From positions 1 to 38,063 of the forward strand of contig JAEWJX010000097.1 in the NCBI GenBank assembly GCA_023386365.1: 38,063 nucleotides of DNA. The letters are read 5' to 3'. A program made the translations under genes and the position numbers. Shown in pieces: positions 17,137 through 24,493 of the stretch. The first letter of the stretch is position 1. Each line of letters starts with the position of its first letter. The DNA is from Actinomycetes bacterium (lineage in GTDB: Bacteria > Actinomycetota > Actinomycetes > Actinomycetales > Microbacteriaceae). The notes beneath the pieces are model-generated. The model saw nothing but the letters and a program-made list of their open reading frames with translations. It was not told where the DNA came from and searched no databases.

Positions 17137-17883
17137 CTACGGCGCGACGCGGCCGCCCGCCTGGAAGGCGGCGTGGGTGAGCGGCATCAGTTCGGCCCAG
17201 TAGGACTCCATCTGCTCCGCCACCAGCTCGATCTCACGCTGCGGGAACGACGGGAAGTGCGACTCGGGGTGCTTGGTGCGCAGCGACAGGAAGTTCATGA
17301 GCGAACGCGCGTTCATGGTGACGTACATCGACGAGTAGGTCGACACCGGGAGAACGCCCCGCGCCACCTCGCGCGCGATGCCGGCGGCGAGCATGCGCTG
17401 GTACGCGTCGTAGGCGAACTGGGCGGCCGCCTTCGACTCCGCGACGGCCAGCTCGGTCTGCTCGGCCGTACCCTCCACGAACTCGTACGCGCCCGGCTTG
17501 CCCACCTGCACGAGACGGCGCTCCGGACCCGGCACGTAGAACACGGGACGCAGCTCGCGGTAGCGACCCGACTCCTCGTTGTAGGAGGCGATGCGGTGCC
17601 GCATGAACTCGCGGAACACGAAGATCGGCGCCTGCACGTAGAAGGTCATCGAGTTGTGCTCGAACGGCGAACCGTGGCGGTCGCGCATCAGGTAGTTGAT
17701 GAGCCCCCGGTCGCGGTCGGTGGCCTCGGCACCGGATGCGGCGGCGTCGAGCGTCTTCTCACCCTGCGTCGACACACGAGCGGCGAACAGCACATCCGAG
17801 TCGTGCGCGCTCGAACGGACGAGTTCGACCGTCATGTCGGATCGGAACTGGATGGGGGTCTGGTCACTCGTCGTCTCAGGCAT
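17137..17883 (-). CDS. thyX: Flavin-dependent thymidylate synthase
   Basis: 248-residue FAD enzyme methylating dUMP with methylene-tetrahydrofolate and NAD(P)H. The ThyX signature RHRIASYNEESGRY is intact at about residues 95-108; the substrate-binding SLRTKHPESH region follows near residue 200. ATG at 17883 chosen; a GTG two codons upstream lies only two bases from a TATCGT hexamer. In related genomes thyX lies directly upstream of dapA; here the permease-cls pair separates them. Confidence 0.96.
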   Translation of the reverse strand: MPETTSDQTPIQFRSDMTVELVRSSAHDSDVLFAARVSTQGEKTLDAAASGAEATDRDRGLINYLMRDRHGSPFEHNSMTFYVQAPIFVFREFMRHRIASYNEESGRYRELRPVFYVPGPERRLVQVGKPGAYEFVEGTAEQTELAVAESKAAAQFAYDAYQRMLAAGIAREVARGVLPVSTYSSMYVTMNARSLMNFLSLRTKHPESHFPSFPQREIELVAEQMESYWAELMPLTHAAFQAGGRVAP

Positions 17884-17891
17884 CGGCACTC

Positions 17892-17897
17892 ACGATA
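17892..17897 (-). promoter_or_regulatory. -10 element TATCGT of thyX
   Basis: Minus-strand TATCGT ends eight bases before the ATG, predicting a leader of zero to two bases. Confidence 0.45.
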
Positions 17898-17996
17898 TCC
17901 GTCGGCCCCGACAGCGACCGAACCGGCGCGCCGCTCCCCCCACGGCATCCGCACGTCACGTGAAGTCACACTGCGCCGCAGCCGCATCCGCGTGGC

Positions 17997-18002
17997 TAGC
18001 GT
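17997..18002 (+). promoter_or_regulatory. -10 element TAGCGT of the thioredoxin gene (leaderless)
   Basis: TAGCGT, GTGGCC, ATG at 18009. This rules out the in-frame GTG at 18003, which starts immediately after the hexamer. Confidence 0.6.
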
Positions 18003-18008
18003 GTGGCC

Positions 18009-18428
18009 ATGGAACCGCTCCTCGCGCTCGCGGTCGTGGCCGCACTCGTCGCGGGCGCCACCGTGCTGGGCCTCCTGTGGAACGCCGGCCAGGGGCGGGT
18101 CCGGCACGGCGGTCGGGCCGAGACGGTCTTCATCGACGGTGTCGAACTCGGTGCGGGCGTGACGTTGTTGCAGTTCTCGAGCGAGTACTGCGCCCCCTGC
18201 CGCTCCACCGCGCGCGTGCTCGAGAGCCTCGCGCACGACGACGAGCGCCTCACCCACGTTGAACTGGATGTCGCCGAACGCCCGGAACTCGCGGCGCGGT
18301 TCGGCATCCTGCAGACCCCCACCACGCTCGTGCTCGACGGCTCCGGCCGTATCCGGGCGCGCATCGGCGGCGTGGTGCGCCGCGACCACCTCACCGCGGA
18401 ACTCGCCAAGCTCACCGTCGCCGCCTAA
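18009..18428 (+). CDS. Membrane-anchored thioredoxin-family protein
   Basis: 139 residues: one N-terminal transmembrane helix (about 3-24), then a thioredoxin fold with the redox motif Cys61-Ala-Pro-Cys64 (FSSEYCAPCRSTARVLE) and the cis-Pro loop LQTPTTLVL. The CAPC active site differs from CGPC of cytoplasmic thioredoxin. Predicted to act at the membrane, either orientation possible from sequence alone. Followed nine bases later by a DUF4395 gene, a pairing common in actinobacteria, suggesting joint thiol chemistry. Confidence 0.9.
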   Translation: MEPLLALAVVAALVAGATVLGLLWNAGQGRVRHGGRAETVFIDGVELGAGVTLLQFSSEYCAPCRSTARVLESLAHDDERLTHVELDVAERPELAARFGILQTPTTLVLDGSGRIRARIGGVVRRDHLTAELAKLTVAA

Positions 18429-18437
18429 GGAGCGTCC

Positions 18438-18926
18438 ATGTCCCGTCCCGCACAGATCGACCCGCGCGGCGCACGCTTCACGGCAGCCGTCACCGCGCTG
18501 CTGCTTCTCATCGACGTCGCACTCGGACTCGTCGGGGGTGTCGCCGCGACCCTCCCGGAGCGTGTCGCGCAACCCGCCTTCCTGCTGCTCGTGCTGCTCG
18601 CGGCGATCTTCGTCTGGAGCGCCGCGGCGGGAGTCGCCCGCAACCCGTGGTCGATCGTGTTCCGCAGACTGATCCGCCCGCGGCTCGGCCCGCCGACCGA
18701 GCTCGAAGACGCCGCAGCGCCGACGTTCGCGCAGGGTGTGGGCGCGCTGGTGACCCTCATCGGCGTCGCGCTCCACCTCGCCGGCGTGCCGTACGCGCTC
18801 GTCATTGCCGCCGCGGCGGCGTTCGTCGCCGCGTTCCTGAACGCCGCATTCGGATACTGCCTCGGGTGCCAGATCTACCTGCTGCTGGTGCGCGTCGGAG
18901 TGATCCGCAGGACTGCCGCGGCCTGA
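18438..18926 (+). CDS. DUF4395 family membrane protein
   Basis: 162-residue integral membrane protein with four hydrophobic helices (about 14-37, 46-66, 97-118, 120-138). The family hallmark at the C-terminal end of the last helices is FGYCLGCQIY, carrying a CxxC pair (Cys141, Cys144). AAGGAG precedes the ATG by seven bases. Function not established; the CxxC and the adjacent thioredoxin suggest it passes reducing equivalents or is a thioredoxin substrate (inference). Confidence 0.9.
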   Translation: MSRPAQIDPRGARFTAAVTALLLLIDVALGLVGGVAATLPERVAQPAFLLLVLLAAIFVWSAAAGVARNPWSIVFRRLIRPRLGPPTELEDAAAPTFAQGVGALVTLIGVALHLAGVPYALVIAAAAAFVAAFLNAAFGYCLGCQIYLLLVRVGVIRRTAAA

Positions 18927-18985
18927 CTCCGCGACCTAGAGTGGGGGTGACGGGGCGGAGCAGCCCCGCGAGCGGAGGACACCCC

Positions 18986-19411
18986 ATGGCACTCACGAGC
19001 GAAGCGACGACCCTCTGGTTCGGCGACCTGTTCAGCGGATCGGGCACCACGTCCCTCGATTCCTCCGACGCCGCCGAGTTCCCCGTCACCTGGGCGGCGC
19101 GCTCCGACGGCGAACTGGGACGCACCAACCCGGAGGAACTGCTCGGTGCCGCCCACTCGGCGTGCTTCTCGATGGCGTTCTCGCTCGCCCTCACCGAGGC
19201 GGGGCACGCCCCGGAGAGCCTTCAGGTGACCGCAGCCGTCACCTTCCAGCCCGGCGAGGGCATCACCGGCAGCCACCTGCTGGTGAGCGCGAAAGTGCCC
19301 GGCATCTCGGAGTCCGATTTCGAGCGGATCGCCGAAGACGCCAAGAAGAACTGCCCGGTCTCGCAGGCGCTCACCGGCATCCCGATCACACTCGAGGCCA
19401 GCCTCGCCTGA
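18986..19411 (+). CDS. OsmC/Ohr family peroxiredoxin
   Basis: 141-residue thiol peroxidase of the OsmC type, reducing organic hydroperoxides. The two conserved cysteines are Cys60 in AAHSACFSMAFS and Cys123 in KKNCPVSQAL. GCGGAGG lies eight bases before the ATG, and a TAGAGT about 45 bases upstream may be its own -10. Third gene of a thiol-redox cluster. Its stop codon abuts the stop of the next, convergent gene with no base between. Confidence 0.94.
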   Translation: MALTSEATTLWFGDLFSGSGTTSLDSSDAAEFPVTWAARSDGELGRTNPEELLGAAHSACFSMAFSLALTEAGHAPESLQVTAAVTFQPGEGITGSHLLVSAKVPGISESDFERIAEDAKKNCPVSQALTGIPITLEASLA

Positions 19412-19852
19412 TCAGACGGTGCGCTCCAGGCGGATCGCCTGACGTGTCGCCCAGCGCGCGCGACGGCGGTCGCCCGCCGCGTCGTAGGCGAGCGCCAACC
19501 GGAACCAGGCGCGCCAGTCGTCCGGCTCCCGTTCGACCGCGTCGCGGTACGCCGGAAACAGCTCATCGGCCGTCGCCCGGTCGATGCGTCCGCTCGCGGA
19601 GACCGGCACCTCCTCGGCGGGGAGCCCGCCCTCCTGCTCGAGGCGGCGCGCGAGACGCTCGGCACGGATGCCGAACAGGATCTCGGCGGCGATGAACCCG
19701 GCGCCCATCAGCGGCAGCACCAGCAGCGCCACCCCGATCGCGATCGCCACCGGCACGCCCGTGCCGAAGAGCACGAACGCGTAGTAGACCGCGAACACCA
19801 GATAGAGGCCGAGCAGCACCGCCATCACGACGGCGCCCGCGCGCACGCTCAT
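19412..19852 (-). CDS. Small membrane protein with C-terminal TPR-like segment
   Basis: 146 residues. Two N-terminal transmembrane helices (about 7-30 and 33-60) followed by a soluble helical part whose EREPDDWRAWFRLALAYDAAGDRRRARWATRQA stretch (read as two blocks) resembles one tetratricopeptide repeat. Function unknown. The start overlaps the dapB stop (ATGA), so it is co-translated with dapB. Confidence 0.85.
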   Translation of the reverse strand: MSVRAGAVVMAVLLGLYLVFAVYYAFVLFGTGVPVAIAIGVALLVLPLMGAGFIAAEILFGIRAERLARRLEQEGGLPAEEVPVSASGRIDRATADELFPAYRDAVEREPDDWRAWFRLALAYDAAGDRRRARWATRQAIRLERTV

Positions 19853-20586
19853 GCGCCGTCGAGGGCGAGGAGCGAGTCGAGCCCGACGACGAGTCCACGC
19901 GTGGCCGGCAGGGCGCGCAACGCCAGCAGGATGCCTGCTTCGTAGGAGGCGTCCGAGACGGTCTGGTGGCGAATGCGGAGCGTCTCGCCGACACCGCCGA
20001 ACACGACCTCCTGCTCGGCGAGCACGCCGTCCATGCGCAGGCTGTGCACCGGCACACTCGCCACCTGCTGCCCACGGGCGCGCTGGTCGGCGAAGGGCGC
20101 GGCGACCGGACCCTGCTCGGACCGCGCCTCACCGATGAGCTCGGCGGTGCGGATGGCGGTCCCCGACGGCGAGTCGGACTTGCCCGCGTGGTGCGCCTCG
20201 ATGATCTCGATCGAGTCGAAGTAGGGCGCGGCGATGGTGGCGAGGCGGGTGGCCAGCACCGAGCCGAGGGAGAAGTTCGGGATGACGATGGCACCCAGCT
20301 CGGGTGCGTCGGCCAGCCGCGAGCGCAGGCGACCCAGCCGCTCGGCGGTCCATCCGGAGGTGCCGACGAGCGCCGGGATGCCGTGACCGAGTGCGGCCTC
20401 GACAACCGTCGGCGACACCGCGGGCAGCGTGAGATCGAGCACCAGGTCGGCGCCGACGATGGCGTCGATGGGGTCGGAGGAACCGAGGCGGGCGTGCACC
20501 GTGAAGTCGTCGGCCGCGTCGATCAGTCGCGTCGCGAGAGTGCCCATCTTGCCCGTCGCACCCACGACGGCGACCGAATACGCCAT
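19849..20586 (-). CDS. dapB: 4-hydroxy-tetrahydrodipicolinate reductase
   Basis: 245-residue NAD(P)H-dependent reductase, second step of the diaminopimelate/lysine route after DapA. N-terminal nucleotide loop GATGKMG (residues 9-15); catalytic segment EAHHAGKSDSPSGTA with His132, His133 and Lys136. Length is typical for actinobacteria. The ATG is preceded by TAGGCT and six bases with no ribosome site. Divergent from a GNAT gene with only 39 bases between start codons. Confidence 0.97.
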   Translation of the reverse strand: MAYSVAVVGATGKMGTLATRLIDAADDFTVHARLGSSDPIDAIVGADLVLDLTLPAVSPTVVEAALGHGIPALVGTSGWTAERLGRLRSRLADAPELGAIVIPNFSLGSVLATRLATIAAPYFDSIEIIEAHHAGKSDSPSGTAIRTAELIGEARSEQGPVAAPFADQRARGQQVASVPVHSLRMDGVLAEQEVVFGGVGETLRIRHQTVSDASYEAGILLALRALPATRGLVVGLDSLLALDGA

Positions 20587-20592
20587 GGTGTC

Positions 20593-20619
20593 AGCCTATC
20601 GGGGCACCCCACCTAGGCT
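20593..20619. promoter_or_regulatory. Paired divergent leaderless promoters of dapB and the GNAT gene
   Basis: TAGGCT occurs once per strand: minus strand 20593-20598, six bases before the dapB ATG; plus strand 20614-20619, six bases before the GNAT GTG. The two -10 hexamers face away from each other 15 bases apart, so each -35 position must fall in or beyond the other's -10. Confidence 0.65.
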
Positions 20620-20625
20620 GGGCGG

Positions 20626-21087
20626 GTGGACCCCGTCTTCCGCACCGCCGACGTCACCGACGCGGACGCCCACGCCCTGCTCGCCGAGTACTTCGCGATG
20701 CGGGCAGCGGGATTCGATCCGAACGCGGGCAGCTACCTCTCGGTGTTCCCCGATCCGGCGCGCTTCGTCCCGCCCGCAGGGGTGTTCCTCGTGGTAGAGG
20801 CCGACGGTGCGGCGGTCGGGTGCGGTGGCGTGCGGATGCTCGATCCGCACCGGGCCGAGGTGAAGCACCTCTATCTGCGAGGCGCCGCGCGCGGTCGCGG
20901 CTGGGGCGGCCTGCTGTTGGGCGAGCTGGAGAGCCGGGCGCGCGGACTCGGTGCTGTCGAGGCGGTGCTCGACACGAACGCCGACCTCGAAGCGGCGGGC
21001 GGCCTGTACCGGGCACGCGGGTACATCGAGGTGCCGCCCTACAACGACAACCCGAACGCCACCCTCTGGTTCCGCAAGGAACTGTGA
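20626..21087 (+). CDS. GNAT family N-acetyltransferase
   Basis: 153-residue acetyl-CoA-dependent acyltransferase. The acetyl-CoA loop is visible as RGAARGRGWGGLLLGELE (about residues 84-101), preceded by VKHLYL, and followed by the YRARGYIEVPPYNDNPNATLWFRKEL ending (two blocks) typical of small-molecule GNATs. Substrate unknown. The GTG start is fixed by TAGGCT six bases upstream. Converges with a histidine phosphatase gene, one base between stops. Confidence 0.92.
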   Translation: MDPVFRTADVTDADAHALLAEYFAMRAAGFDPNAGSYLSVFPDPARFVPPAGVFLVVEADGAAVGCGGVRMLDPHRAEVKHLYLRGAARGRGWGGLLLGELESRARGLGAVEAVLDTNADLEAAGGLYRARGYIEVPPYNDNPNATLWFRKEL

Positions 21088-21088
21088 C

Positions 21089-21691
21089 TCAGTACGGCTG
21101 CTCCACGGCCAGACCGGTGCGCAGCTCCGGCGGAAGGTGGCCGAGGTCGTTGTGGGTCACCAGCACGGCCGGTTTGGCTGAGCGGACCCGGATGATGGTG
21201 AGGCCGCAGTTGGCCTGGTTCACTCCCAGCCAGCGCCAGGTGGCGGCCCCGAACACCTCACGCACGAACCAGCCGATCACGAAGTTGTGGGTGATGAGCA
21301 GGTCGTGGCGGTCTTCCCGCGTCGGGGCGAGCCACTCGGAGATCGCGTCGGCCATCTGAGCCTCGCCCGCCTCGATCTCCTCCGGCGTGACGGAGCCGAA
21401 GAAGTGCTCCCAGGTGTGCGGCAGGTCGGGGGTGGGGCCCGACGGCACGCAGTCCATGAGCAGCGCCGACGGTTCCGGCTCGAGGGCCGGCAGCCGCTCC
21501 GTCATGATGCGTGCCGTCTCCTGCGCGCGCTGCAACGGCGACGTCCAGGCTCCGGTGAAGGGCACGCCCCCGAGACGTTCGGCAATCGCCTTCGCCTGGC
21601 GCACACCCCTCGACGACAGGGGGCCGTCGGGGAGGCCGTACTCGGCATCCTGCTGTTCGCCGTGGCGCACGAGGTAGAGGTAACGCGACAT
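21089..21691 (-). CDS. Histidine phosphatase family protein
   Basis: 200-residue phosphoglycerate-mutase-like phosphatase. Phospho-accepting His10 in LVRHGEQ, second histidine in ITHNFVIGW, and the conserved arginine in SPLQRAQETA. Substrate not evident. ATG at 21691 has AGGGAGA upstream and lies ten bases after the M16 peptidase stop, so both are on one transcript. The frame is open upstream only as a mirror of the peptidase gene. Confidence 0.93.
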   Translation of the reverse strand: MSRYLYLVRHGEQQDAEYGLPDGPLSSRGVRQAKAIAERLGGVPFTGAWTSPLQRAQETARIMTERLPALEPEPSALLMDCVPSGPTPDLPHTWEHFFGSVTPEEIEAGEAQMADAISEWLAPTREDRHDLLITHNFVIGWFVREVFGAATWRWLGVNQANCGLTIIRVRSAKPAVLVTHNDLGHLPPELRTGLAVEQPY

Positions 21692-21701
21692 CAGAATCTC
21701 C

Positions 21702-23057
21702 CTACGCCGCCACCGGCTCGCCGTCGAGCCCCGAGAACGCCGACGCGTCGACCGGGCCCACAGCCGCGACCGACAGAGGGCGCGAGGCGAGCTCGTGCGC
21801 GAGCTCACGCACCGCATCCGGATCGACGGCGTCGATGCGCCGCAGCGTCTCGTCGAGGTCGGAGAACTCGCCCAGCGTGAGTTCACTCCGGCCGAGGCGG
21901 CTCATCCGCGTGTCCGAGTCTTCGAGCGCGAGAGCGGACGCACCGCTCAACTGACCGCGTGCCCGGGCAAGCTCCTCGTCGGTGATCCCCGACTCCCCGA
22001 TGCGCCGGAACTCGGCCACCATCAGCTCGGCCACATCCGCCGCGCGCTTGGGCGAGCATCCGGCGTAGAGGCCCACGAGCCCCGCATCCGAATAGCTCGA
22101 GGCGAAGGAGTACACCGAGTAGGCGTACCCGCGCTTCTCGCGGATCTCCTGGAAGAGGCGCGAGCTCATGCCACCCCCCAGCACGGAGTTGAGCACCGTG
22201 AGGATGGGGCGACGATCGTCGGCGGCCGCGAGTCCCGCCACCCCGAGGTAGAGATTCACCTGTTCGAGCGGGCGGTTGACGATGGCGAGCGGGGCGCCGC
22301 GCTCGATGAGGTCGCGGGCGGGGTCGCGCCGCTCAACGGGGAGGGCAACATCGTCGAGGTGCCACCCGGCCGCGGCGAGTGCTTCCGTGGCGACGGACAC
22401 CAGGTGGTCGTGGTCGACCGCGCCGGCGACCGTGATCACCAGGTCGCGCGGGCCGTAGTTGCGGCGGTAGTGCTGCCAGACCGCATCGCGGGTGACAGCG
22501 CCGATCGACTCGGGGCTGCCGCCGATCGGGCGACCCAGCGGGTGCTCACCGAAGACCGCCTCGAAGAAGCGCTCCCCCGCGACGTCGCCCGGGTCGTCGT
22601 CGGCCATCGCGAGCTCTTCGAGAATCACCCCGCGCTCGCTCTCGAAGTCACCCGGGTCGAGCACGGAGGAGGCGAACATGTCGGCCAACACGGTGACCGC
22701 CATGTCGAGGTCGCGGTCGCGCACCTTCGCGTAGTAGCAGGTGTGCTCCTTCGCGGTGAGCGCGTTGTGCTCGCCGCCGACCGAGTCGAAGGCCACCGCG
22801 ATGTCGAGGGCGCTCCGGCCGCTGGTGCCCTTGAAGAGCAGGTGCTCGAGGAAATGCGTGGAACCGTACGTCACCGGCTCCTCGTCGCGCGAACCCACCG
22901 CCACCCAGAAGCCGACCGTCGCGCTCTGGGATCCGGGCACCTGTTCGGTGAGGATGCGCACACCGCTCGGCAGCACCGTGCGGCGCACGAGGGTGCCACC
23001 GGATGCGTCGATGCGGAGATCCGCGAGGTCGAGAGGGAGCTGCACCGCGCCGTTCAT
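21702..23057 (-). CDS. M16 family zinc metallopeptidase (PepR/mitochondrial processing peptidase-like)
   Basis: 451 residues. Inverted zinc motif HFLEH at 68-72 with the distal glutamate in SERGVILEELAM, and the second-domain R/Y signature REKRGYAYSVYS. The gene normally follows pnp in actinobacteria; here four other genes intervene. Family members degrade peptides and process pre-sequences; the target here is unknown. No ribosome site is seen; TAGGCT lies nine bases before the ATG. Confidence 0.95.
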   Translation of the reverse strand: MNGAVQLPLDLADLRIDASGGTLVRRTVLPSGVRILTEQVPGSQSATVGFWVAVGSRDEEPVTYGSTHFLEHLLFKGTSGRSALDIAVAFDSVGGEHNALTAKEHTCYYAKVRDRDLDMAVTVLADMFASSVLDPGDFESERGVILEELAMADDDPGDVAGERFFEAVFGEHPLGRPIGGSPESIGAVTRDAVWQHYRRNYGPRDLVITVAGAVDHDHLVSVATEALAAAGWHLDDVALPVERRDPARDLIERGAPLAIVNRPLEQVNLYLGVAGLAAADDRRPILTVLNSVLGGGMSSRLFQEIREKRGYAYSVYSFASSYSDAGLVGLYAGCSPKRAADVAELMVAEFRRIGESGITDEELARARGQLSGASALALEDSDTRMSRLGRSELTLGEFSDLDETLRRIDAVDPDAVRELAHELASRPLSVAAVGPVDASAFSGLDGEPVAA

Positions 23058-23066
23058 ATCGGGTCG

Positions 23067-23072
23067 AGCCTA
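23067..23072 (-). promoter_or_regulatory. -10 element TAGGCT of the M16 peptidase gene
   Basis: Nine bases separate the hexamer from the ATG, slightly longer than in the other cases, predicting a leader of two or three bases. Confidence 0.45.
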
Positions 23073-23125
23073 CGGCATCCATCGACGCGTTCCCGGGGCG
23101 CGCGACCCCCGTATTGGGGCGGCCG

Positions 23126-23159
23126 ATGAGGACAAACAGACAAGTCTGTCTGTCCTCAT
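23126..23159. promoter_or_regulatory. 34-bp near-perfect palindrome, candidate operator of the TetR gene downstream
   Basis: Outer arms ATGAGGACA / TGTCCTCAT and inner arms ACAGAC / GTCTGT are fully symmetric; only the pair at positions 10/25 and the central AA break the symmetry. A TACCGT hexamer (23165-23170) just downstream is a possible -10 for the plus-strand gene, placing the palindrome at its -35. It is also 69 bases upstream of the M16 gene start and could affect both. Confidence 0.75.
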
Positions 23160-23205
23160 TCTGCTACCGTGAAACGCAGCGGAACGCGAACGGACCCGAA
23201 CCGGT

Positions 23206-23318
23206 CGGCTTTCCCAGCCGGGGCTCCCTGTACACCCCGGGCCGCGCTTGTCGCGGCGGCTGAACCGCGAGACCCGAACTCGCACCGCGCTACGACCGCC
23301 CCTCGGGGCGGTCGTAGC
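23206..23318 (+). promoter_or_regulatory. Structured 5' leader of the TetR gene (three hairpins)
   Basis: Between the palindrome and the ATG are hairpins CGGCT-TTCCC-AGCCG (23206-23220), GCCGCG-CTTGT-CGCGGC (23241-23257) and a perfect 14-bp stem GCTACGACCGCCCC / GGGGCGGTCGTAGC with a two-base gap (23289-23318). The last lies 38 bases before the start codon and has no U-run after it. It may be an attenuator-like or RNA-stability element; alternatively a DNA cruciform or second operator. Confidence 0.5.
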
Positions 23319-23356
23319 ACGAGGCAGCCAGGTACACCGACCCGAAGGAGACCGCG

Positions 23357-23965
23357 ATGCCGATCGACATCGTGAAGCCGCCCAAGCGTCACACTCTGGC
23401 CCCGGCCAAGCAGCGCATCCTCGACACCGCAGACTCCCTCTTCTACGACGAAGGCATCCGCGCCGTCGGCATCGACCGGCTGATCGCCGCGTCGTCCGTC
23501 ACCAAGGCGACGTTCTACAAGCACTACGGCTCCAAGGACCGCCTCATCGTCGAATACGTGGCCTACCGCCACCTGCAGATCGCCGAACTCGTCGACGAGG
23601 TGGCGCAGTCGACCGACGACCCGCTCGAGATGCTGCGCGGAATCGCGGCCGTGCAGGCGAAGTTCGTGACAGCTCCCGGATTCCGCGGCTGCCCGTTCCT
23701 GAACGCCGCCGCCGAGTTCACCGACCCGACGCACCCGGTGCGGCGCGCCGTGGAGAACCACCGCGAGTGGTTCCACGAGATCCTCGAGACCCTGCTGCGT
23801 CAGATCGGCCACCCGCTCCCCGGTGACGCGGCCGACGACCTGATGCTCGCCCGCGACGGCGCGATGAGCGGCGGCTACGCGGGCGACGCGATCGCGTCCA
23901 GCGCGGCCCTCACCCGCATGTACACGCGCGTGATCGGCGACGCCGGCCAACGCGAGGCCGCGTAA
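23357..23965 (+). CDS. TetR/AcrR family transcriptional regulator
   Basis: 202-residue regulator. Helix-turn-helix at about residues 18-62 (RILDTADSLFYDEGIRAVGI, LIAASSVTKATFYKHYGSKD). The C-terminal domain has GCPFLNAAAEF as in YxaF/LmrA-like members that sense aromatic or drug-like ligands. ATG follows GAAGGAG by about seven bases. It has an unusually long upstream region with a 34-bp palindrome. The nearest downstream gene encodes a small membrane protein; no obvious target enzyme is adjacent except the aldo/keto reductase further on. Confidence 0.92.
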   Translation: MPIDIVKPPKRHTLAPAKQRILDTADSLFYDEGIRAVGIDRLIAASSVTKATFYKHYGSKDRLIVEYVAYRHLQIAELVDEVAQSTDDPLEMLRGIAAVQAKFVTAPGFRGCPFLNAAAEFTDPTHPVRRAVENHREWFHEILETLLRQIGHPLPGDAADDLMLARDGAMSGGYAGDAIASSAALTRMYTRVIGDAGQREAA

Positions 23966-24033
23966 CCTACCCGGTCCGAGGCGCTCGGCGCCAGGGGTCC
24001 GTCCCGATCAGGGGCAAACGACGGGCACGCCGA

Positions 24034-24039
24034 TAGTGT
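24034..24039 (+). promoter_or_regulatory. Candidate -10 element TAGTGT of the small membrane protein gene
   Basis: TAGTGT about 72 bases upstream of the ATG at 24111; leader carries GGAAGGAGC as the ribosome site. Confidence 0.35.
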
Positions 24040-24110
24040 GATCGCCGCGCAGTCGCATCCCCCACTGCGCCGGACCCCACACCGGTTCGCGACCTGGAAG
24101 GAGCACCACC

Positions 24111-24452
24111 ATGATCGCTCTCCCCACCATCTCGATCCTCACCCTGATCTTCGTGATCGCCGCGGTCGTCGCCCTCATCGACGGCATCGTGCGAGCGCGC
24201 GGCCGCGGCAACACCGTCCTCGCCGCGATCGAGATCGTCGTCGCAGCCCTCATGCTGCTGTCGCTGTTCGTCGCCATCCCGTTCGGCGCCATCGTGCTCG
24301 CGGTCGTGCTGCTCGTCGTCCTCGTGCTGCAGCTGGTGCTGCGCGGCGGCGCCCGCCGCGGAGGGGTGTCGCTGACGATCATCGCCCTCATCGCGACCGC
24401 CATCTGGCTGGTGCTCGCGCTGCAGTGGATCCGGATCCCCGGCCTCAACTGA
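24111..24452 (+). CDS. Small hydrophobic membrane protein
   Basis: 113 residues, almost wholly hydrophobic: helices at about 5-26, 38-77 (probably two short-linked) and 88-107, with short basic loops RARGRG and RGGARRG that are likely cytoplasmic (positive-inside rule). No family recognised. AAGGAGC precedes the ATG. It sits downstream of the tetR gene but has its own candidate promoter. Confidence 0.8.
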   Translation: MIALPTISILTLIFVIAAVVALIDGIVRARGRGNTVLAAIEIVVAALMLLSLFVAIPFGAIVLAVVLLVVLVLQLVLRGGARRGGVSLTIIALIATAIWLVLALQWIRIPGLN

Positions 24453-24465
24453 ACCGTCGATGCGG

Positions 24466-24493
24466 GCGCCTGGCGGGGAGACCCGTCAGGCGC
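24466..24493. terminator. Bidirectional hairpin terminator
   Basis: GCGCCTG-g-CGGG, loop GAGA, CCCG-t-CAGGCGC: an 11-bp stem with one mismatch, between convergent genes. It includes the stop codon of the aldo/keto reductase. No strong U-run on either side. Confidence 0.6.

Noticed and set aside
17127..17141. GTAGC-GGC-GCTAC hairpin at the cls/thyX convergence
   Set aside because: Only five pairs and formed largely by the two stop codons; too weak to call a terminator.
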